Assembly: GCA_038251315.1 (NCBI GenBank)
Contig: JBBSBK010000029.1
Coordinates: 1 to 33,848, forward strand
DNA length: 33,848 nt
Reading direction: 5' to 3'
Source: JBBKXP01 sp038251315
GTDB taxonomy: Bacteria > Pseudomonadota > Alphaproteobacteria > Rhodobacterales > Rhodobacteraceae
This document shows positions 33,267 through 33,848 of the stretch, one piece after another. Position 1 is the stretch's first letter; each line of letters starts with the position of its first letter. The translations under genes and the position numbers were made by a program. Below the pieces are notes generated by a model that was not told the DNA's origin, ran no database searches, and saw nothing but the letters and a program-made list of their open reading frames with translations.

Positions 33267-33297
33267 GTCGTGCTGTAAGCACGCCTTTGGCGTGACG
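33267..33297 (-). repeat. 31-base double-palindrome element, copy 2 (inverted)
   Basis: Read on the minus strand it has the same three arms as copy 1, with loops AAA and TTACA; 26 of 31 bases agree. The second hairpin closes with T-A where copy 1 has C-G. It sits in frame inside the transposase_20 region. Confidence 0.75.
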
Positions 33298-33573
33298 CTT
33301 GGGTTGACACCGAAGCCGCACTCCAGCGGCGGCAAAGATCGGCTGGGCAAGATATCGAAAATGGGCAACCGTTGCATCCGTCGACTTCTCTACCTCGGTG
33401 CCATGGGCGTCATTGCTGCGCGCCGCCGCAGGCCAGCAGGGGACGATTGGCTGTGGCAGCTGTTGGAAAGAAAGCCCGTGAAGCTGGTGGCCATCGCCCT
33501 GGCGAGCCGCACGGCCCGCACGGTCTGGGCCCTGCTCAGATCGGGTGAGAACTATCAGGCCGCGCGGGCCTGA

Positions 33574-33821
33574 ACAAATAATGGCTGCTCAGCAATGAAC
33601 GGCCCCCCGAGTTGGTAAGGTGCAGCGTGAGGTGATGGCAAACTGACGGAAAAGGATTTGGCCACCCTGTTCGGACCGAAGCGCATCAAAGCGCGCGCCA
33701 TTGATTGGGACCAGATCCACGCGGACTTTCATCAGGGCGCGCGGCTATCACGCCGCATCTCAGACGCCGTATACATGGCCGCAGCCGACCAGATGTCAAA
33801 GCTGAACAACCCCCTTGCCAC
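33574..33821 (+). ncRNA. 3' non-coding tail of the IS1111-type element, candidate guide (seek/bridge) RNA region
   Basis: About 250 bases lie between the transposase stop and the right terminal repeat, with no gene on either strand. In IS1111-group elements this position encodes the structured RNA that guides target choice. I infer the RNA from position; I did not derive a convincing complete fold by eye. Confidence 0.4.
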
Positions 33822-33848
33822 GCAGGAGCCATCCATACATGGTTCGAG

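Larger units (their letters stand above)
32498..33573 (+). pseudogene. IS110-family transposase, broken by one duplication and two palindromic insertions
   Basis: ATG 32498 opens MEKISTIGLDLAKSVFQVHA with the DEDD-type first acidic residue, then PCLVGMEACSGAHFWARELG. The frame breaks at a 13-base tandem duplication (32718-32743). The next frame gives PYVKRGKTDAADAEAICEAV. A palindromic insertion at 32831-32861 shifts it again. The third frame runs from about 32863 to TGA 33573 and contains TIPGIGPITSSVLAATLPDA and LTPKPHSSGGKDRLGKISKM (the transposase_20 part). A second palindromic insertion at 33267-33297 is in frame but replaces the usual AAWLGL motif. Inactive as it stands. Confidence 0.85.
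32415..33842 (+). mobile_element. IS1111/IS110-type insertion sequence, nearly complete
   Basis: The borders are set by a perfect 14-bp inverted repeat: TGGATGGCTCCTGC at 32422-32435 and GCAGGAGCCATCCA at 33822-33835. Each lies a few bases inside the presumed end, as in IS1111-group elements. Between them lie one transposase gene (broken) and a long 3' non-coding tail of about 250 bases. The total is about 1.43 kb. The exact outer bases are uncertain, because this group makes no obvious target duplication and the window ends just after the right repeat. Confidence 0.75.

Noticed and set aside
32415..33842. An active insertion sequence
   Set aside because: The ends look intact, but the transposase has two frame breaks and a disrupted core; it could move only with help from another copy.
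1..33848. CRISPR arrays, tRNA and rRNA genes
   Set aside because: No regularly spaced repeats and no cloverleaf or rRNA sequence were noticed on either strand.

Overview
This is a GC-rich alphaproteobacterial window, most likely from the Rhodobacteraceae (Roseobacter group). The assignment rests on protein style, codon use and gene neighbourhoods, because no rRNA or tRNA gene is present.

Layout. (a) 1-3839 is a sulfane-sulfur/persulfide module: the end of a Crp/Fnr regulator, a DedA-family membrane protein with a small partner, a DUF2892 protein, two half-size YeeE/YedE transporters, an ETHE1-like metallo-beta-lactamase and a DUF442 protein. It is followed by a SulP permease (3879-5639), an exported protein of unknown function (5742-6458) and a VIT-type metal transporter (6580-7278). 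(b) A cytochrome b561 gene is cut off after about 32 codons at 7341-7451, and a peptide uptake cluster begins there. GntR/FCD regulator and M20 peptidase genes run leftward (7488-9466). A proline-iminopeptidase-type hydrolase, a complete Dpp-type ABC transporter and a YtcJ-like amidohydrolase run rightward (9705-18030), mostly with 4-base overlaps. (c) 18082-22470 is the wreck of a molybdenum-hydroxylase locus of the aerobic CO-dehydrogenase (cox) type. Fragments of mocA, xdhC, coxD, coxE, coxL and coxM carry nonsense codons, frameshifts and deletions, and an IS630 fragment lies among them. No coxS is left. (d) 22498-24254 holds three leftward genes: a ferritin-like DUF892 protein, an exported CHRD-domain protein and a CIA30-family protein. 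(e) 24809-31022 is a second complete peptide ABC transporter that ends in an M19 dipeptidase. (f) 31275-33848 is an accessory tail: two small unknown genes, an IS3 orfA stump, and an almost complete IS1111/IS110-type element whose transposase is broken.

How it works together. The two transporter clusters would import short peptides or peptide-like amides, and their cytoplasmic hydrolases would break these down. The first module probably imports thiosulfate or sulfane sulfur and oxidises persulfides to sulfite. Between the peptide clusters the cox locus is dead and is being deleted.

The most unusual signal is in the IS1111-type transposase. Two copies of one 31-nt double-palindrome element lie inside it in opposite orientations. 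Their arms are identical, and the closing pair of one hairpin has changed in a compensating way. The same element also has a third copy of its terminal inverted repeat over its own transposase ribosome-binding site, which could hide that site in read-through transcripts.
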